15,011 nt of DNA from Planctomycetaceae bacterium (lineage in GTDB: Bacteria > Planctomycetota > Planctomycetia > Pirellulales > Pirellulaceae), in contig REEF01000398.1 of the NCBI GenBank assembly GCA_007695205.1, positions 1-15,011 of the forward strand, written 5' to 3'. The translations under genes and the position numbers were made by a program. Positions 13,638 to 15,011 of this stretch are shown one piece after another (the stretch's first letter is position 1; the number at the start of each line of letters is the position of its first letter). The notes below the pieces were generated by a model. The model did no database searches, was not told the origin of the DNA, and worked only from the letters and a program-made list of their open reading frames with translations.

Positions 13638-14453
13638 ATGAAATTCGCCATCTGCAACGAAACCTTTCAGGACTGGCCTTTCGACAAGGCGTTCGCATTC
13701 GCTCGCCAACTGGGCTATACGGGCATCGAATTTGCGCCCTTCACCATGAACAAGGACGCGCGAAAGATCACCGCCCAGCAACGTCAGGAGGTCCGGCGTC
13801 AGGCAGAAGCTGCGGACCTGCAGGTCGTCGGCCTGCATTGGCTGCTGGCCTTTACCGAAGGCTTCTACCTGACCAGTCCCGACCGGCAGGTCCGAGCCAG
13901 CACGACCGAATACCTGGCCGATCTGGCTCGACTGTGCCGCGATCTGGGCGGTCGGGTGATGGTCCTGGGTTCGCCCCAACAGCGAAATCTGCTGCCCGGT
14001 GTGACCCTGGACCAGGCGATGGACTATGCCGCGGATGTCCTGCAAGCCGCCATGCCCGCGATGGAACAATGCGGTGTGGTGCTGGCCGTCGAACCGCTCA
14101 GCCCGGAAGAGGGCGATTTTCTGCTGACGGCCGAACTGGGCGTCGAACTGGTCCGCAAAGTCGCTTCGCCCCATTGCCGCTTGCACTTGGACGTCAAGGC
14201 CATGTCCAGCGAATCGAGCCCCATCCCCGACATCATCCGCCAAAACGCCTCGTACTTGGAACACGTGCACGCCAACGATGCTAATCGTCGAGGTCCCGGG
14301 ATGGGGGAGATCGATTTTGTACCCATCCTGGCCGCGCTGCGCGAGATCGATTACCAAGGTTGGGTGTCGGTCGAGGTCTTCGACTATGAACCGGGCGTCG
14401 AGGCCTTGGCCGGCGACAGTATCCGCTACCTGCAGCAATGCCTGGCTTCATGA
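13638..14453 (+). CDS. Sugar phosphate isomerase/epimerase-like TIM-barrel protein
   Basis: A 271-residue protein of the xylose-isomerase-like TIM-barrel superfamily (also called AP endonuclease 2-type), which includes sugar epimerases, isomerases and dehydratases using a divalent metal. The metal-ligand pattern is visible: Glu152 in AVEPL, Asp185 in HLDVKAM, His211 in HVHAND and Glu246 in VSVEVFDY. The N-terminus MKFAICNETFQDWPFDKAFAF and LGYTGIEFAP are characteristic strand-helix units. The HVHANDANRRGPGMGEIDF segment is typical of family members acting on sugar-like substrates. The start lies 2 nt after the methyltransferase stop (TAATCATG), so translation is coupled, and the next gene starts 16 nt after its stop. 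The substrate is unknown, and the DNA-repair function of family 2 endonucleases is not indicated. Confidence 0.87.
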   Translation: MKFAICNETFQDWPFDKAFAFARQLGYTGIEFAPFTMNKDARKITAQQRQEVRRQAEAADLQVVGLHWLLAFTEGFYLTSPDRQVRASTTEYLADLARLCRDLGGRVMVLGSPQQRNLLPGVTLDQAMDYAADVLQAAMPAMEQCGVVLAVEPLSPEEGDFLLTAELGVELVRKVASPHCRLHLDVKAMSSESSPIPDIIRQNASYLEHVHANDANRRGPGMGEIDFVPILAALREIDYQGWVSVEVFDYEPGVEALAGDSIRYLQQCLAS

Positions 14454-14469
14454 AACGGAGGAGGACAAG

Positions 14470-14979
14470 ATGAGCGAAGAATCCCTGCGTCGACAGTTGT
14501 TGGCATCGTTCAAGAACCGAGCCCTTCTGTATGCGTTGATCTACGAGGAACTCAGTCAGGAAGTGGGCGAAGCGCGTGCGGAAACGATCATGAAGCGTGC
14601 CATCCTGCGCCGCGGTCAGCAGATCGGCCAGCAGTTTCGGGATTACGGACCCGACGACTTCACGGGACTCTGCCAGGCCTTTGTCGCGAATGTCCCTGAC
14701 GATGGGCGGTTGTTCCAACCCAACGTCATCCGTTGCGATTCGCAAGGGCTGGACATCGAGCTGCAACAATGCCCGTTGAAGGCCGCTTGGGAGGAACTGG
14801 GATTGGACGAATCGCTGCGTGAAACCCTCTGCCGTATCGCGGGAGAAATCGACAAGGGCACGTTCGAAGCAGCCGGGTTCGAATTCACCGTCGACACCTG
14901 GAAACCCGGCCGCCCCGGCTGCTGCCATCTGCATATCCGCCCCGGTCGAACTGACGACACACCCACCAACTCGCCTTGA
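14470..14979 (+). CDS. Small protein resembling L-2-amino-thiazoline-4-carboxylate hydrolase family
   Basis: The 169-residue product resembles the ATC hydrolase-like family (as I recall, PF14196), whose founding member opens a thiazoline ring to give cysteine; many members are untested. Visible features are a helical N-terminus (LYALIYEELSQEVGEARAETIMKRAILRRG, residues 20-49, shown here in parts: LYALIYEEL, GEARAETIM), CPLKAAWEELGLDE (101-114), a second cysteine in LCRIAGEIDKG, and GFEFTVDTWKPGRPGCCHLHI near the end. Four cysteines (101, 121, 151, 152) and paired H153/H155 could form a catalytic or metal site. ATG 14470 is set by a strong GGAGGAGG 5 nt upstream; the longer frame from 14278 lies inside the isomerase gene. 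Function in the operon is unknown. Confidence 0.62.
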   Translation: MSEESLRRQLLASFKNRALLYALIYEELSQEVGEARAETIMKRAILRRGQQIGQQFRDYGPDDFTGLCQAFVANVPDDGRLFQPNVIRCDSQGLDIELQQCPLKAAWEELGLDESLRETLCRIAGEIDKGTFEAAGFEFTVDTWKPGRPGCCHLHIRPGRTDDTPTNSP

Positions 14980-15011
14980 TCCGCTGTCGTGTTTGGTGCG
15001 ACAGCGGATTT
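14979..15011 (+). terminator. Rho-independent terminator of the methyltransferase operon
   Basis: ATCCGCTGTCG (14979-14989) and CGACAGCGGAT (14999-15009) form a perfect 11-bp stem with a 9-nt loop TGTTTGGTG; the window ends in TTT. The stem starts at the last base of the TGA stop of the preceding gene. The full U tract lies beyond the window. Confidence 0.85.

Noticed and set aside
13566..14438. 290-codon minus-strand open frame opposite the isomerase-like gene
   Set aside because: It is antisense to a protein with visible metal-ligand motifs; its Gln/His/Asp-rich translation looks like an antisense shadow.

Overview
The window looks like chromosome from a planctomycete, most likely of the Pirellula/Rhodopirellula type. 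This is an inference from GC-rich coding sequence, the RNase E/G and radical SAM-linked protein styles, long acidic linkers in envelope proteins, and the lineage-specific look of the 766-residue membrane protein. No database search was possible. No rRNA, tRNA, CRISPR array, insertion sequence or phage gene was seen. The content is mostly chromosomal housekeeping plus a few lineage-specific genes.

Left half (1-6069, minus strand). One co-directional cluster reads from right to left: hpf (ribosome hibernation factor), ptsN (EIIA), ptsH (HPr), ptsI (Enzyme I), a stand-alone DUF2344/TIGR03936 protein, an RNase E/G family endonuclease, and the first 104 codons of a secreted protein that leaves the window at base 1. 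A candidate sigma70-type promoter lies before hpf. The gaps from ptsI onward are short (2-33 nt), suggesting coupled translation. The three gaps upstream of ptsI are longer and carry distinctive RNA-level elements: a long-range hairpin, a GC-rich hairpin and a three-copy 16-nt tandem repeat. The cluster joins translation arrest, a PTS phosphorelay without any sugar-specific EIIB/EIIC in view, and RNA turnover.

Centre (6070-9198). A 766-residue single-pass membrane protein (minus) has two N-terminal YLDN repeats, a transmembrane helix, an acidic linker, a FecR-like beta domain and a helical C-terminus. It is divergent from an RluA-family pseudouridine synthase (plus).

Right half (9199-15011, plus strand). 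A good candidate promoter, preceded by three overlapping inverted repeats, drives a MacA-like membrane fusion protein and a MacB/FtsX-type permease that lacks its own ATPase domain; no ATPase gene is in the window. After a terminator-like hairpin comes a second operon: an orphan beta-class DNA methyltransferase, a TIM-barrel sugar isomerase/epimerase-like protein, and a small protein resembling the L-2-amino-thiazoline-4-carboxylate hydrolase family. It ends at a perfect 11-bp terminator hairpin at the window edge.

I do not see a clear new defence or mobile system. The most interesting points are the gene order and intergenic RNA elements of the hpf-pts-rng cluster, the anti-sigma/FecR-like membrane protein, and the methyltransferase operon.
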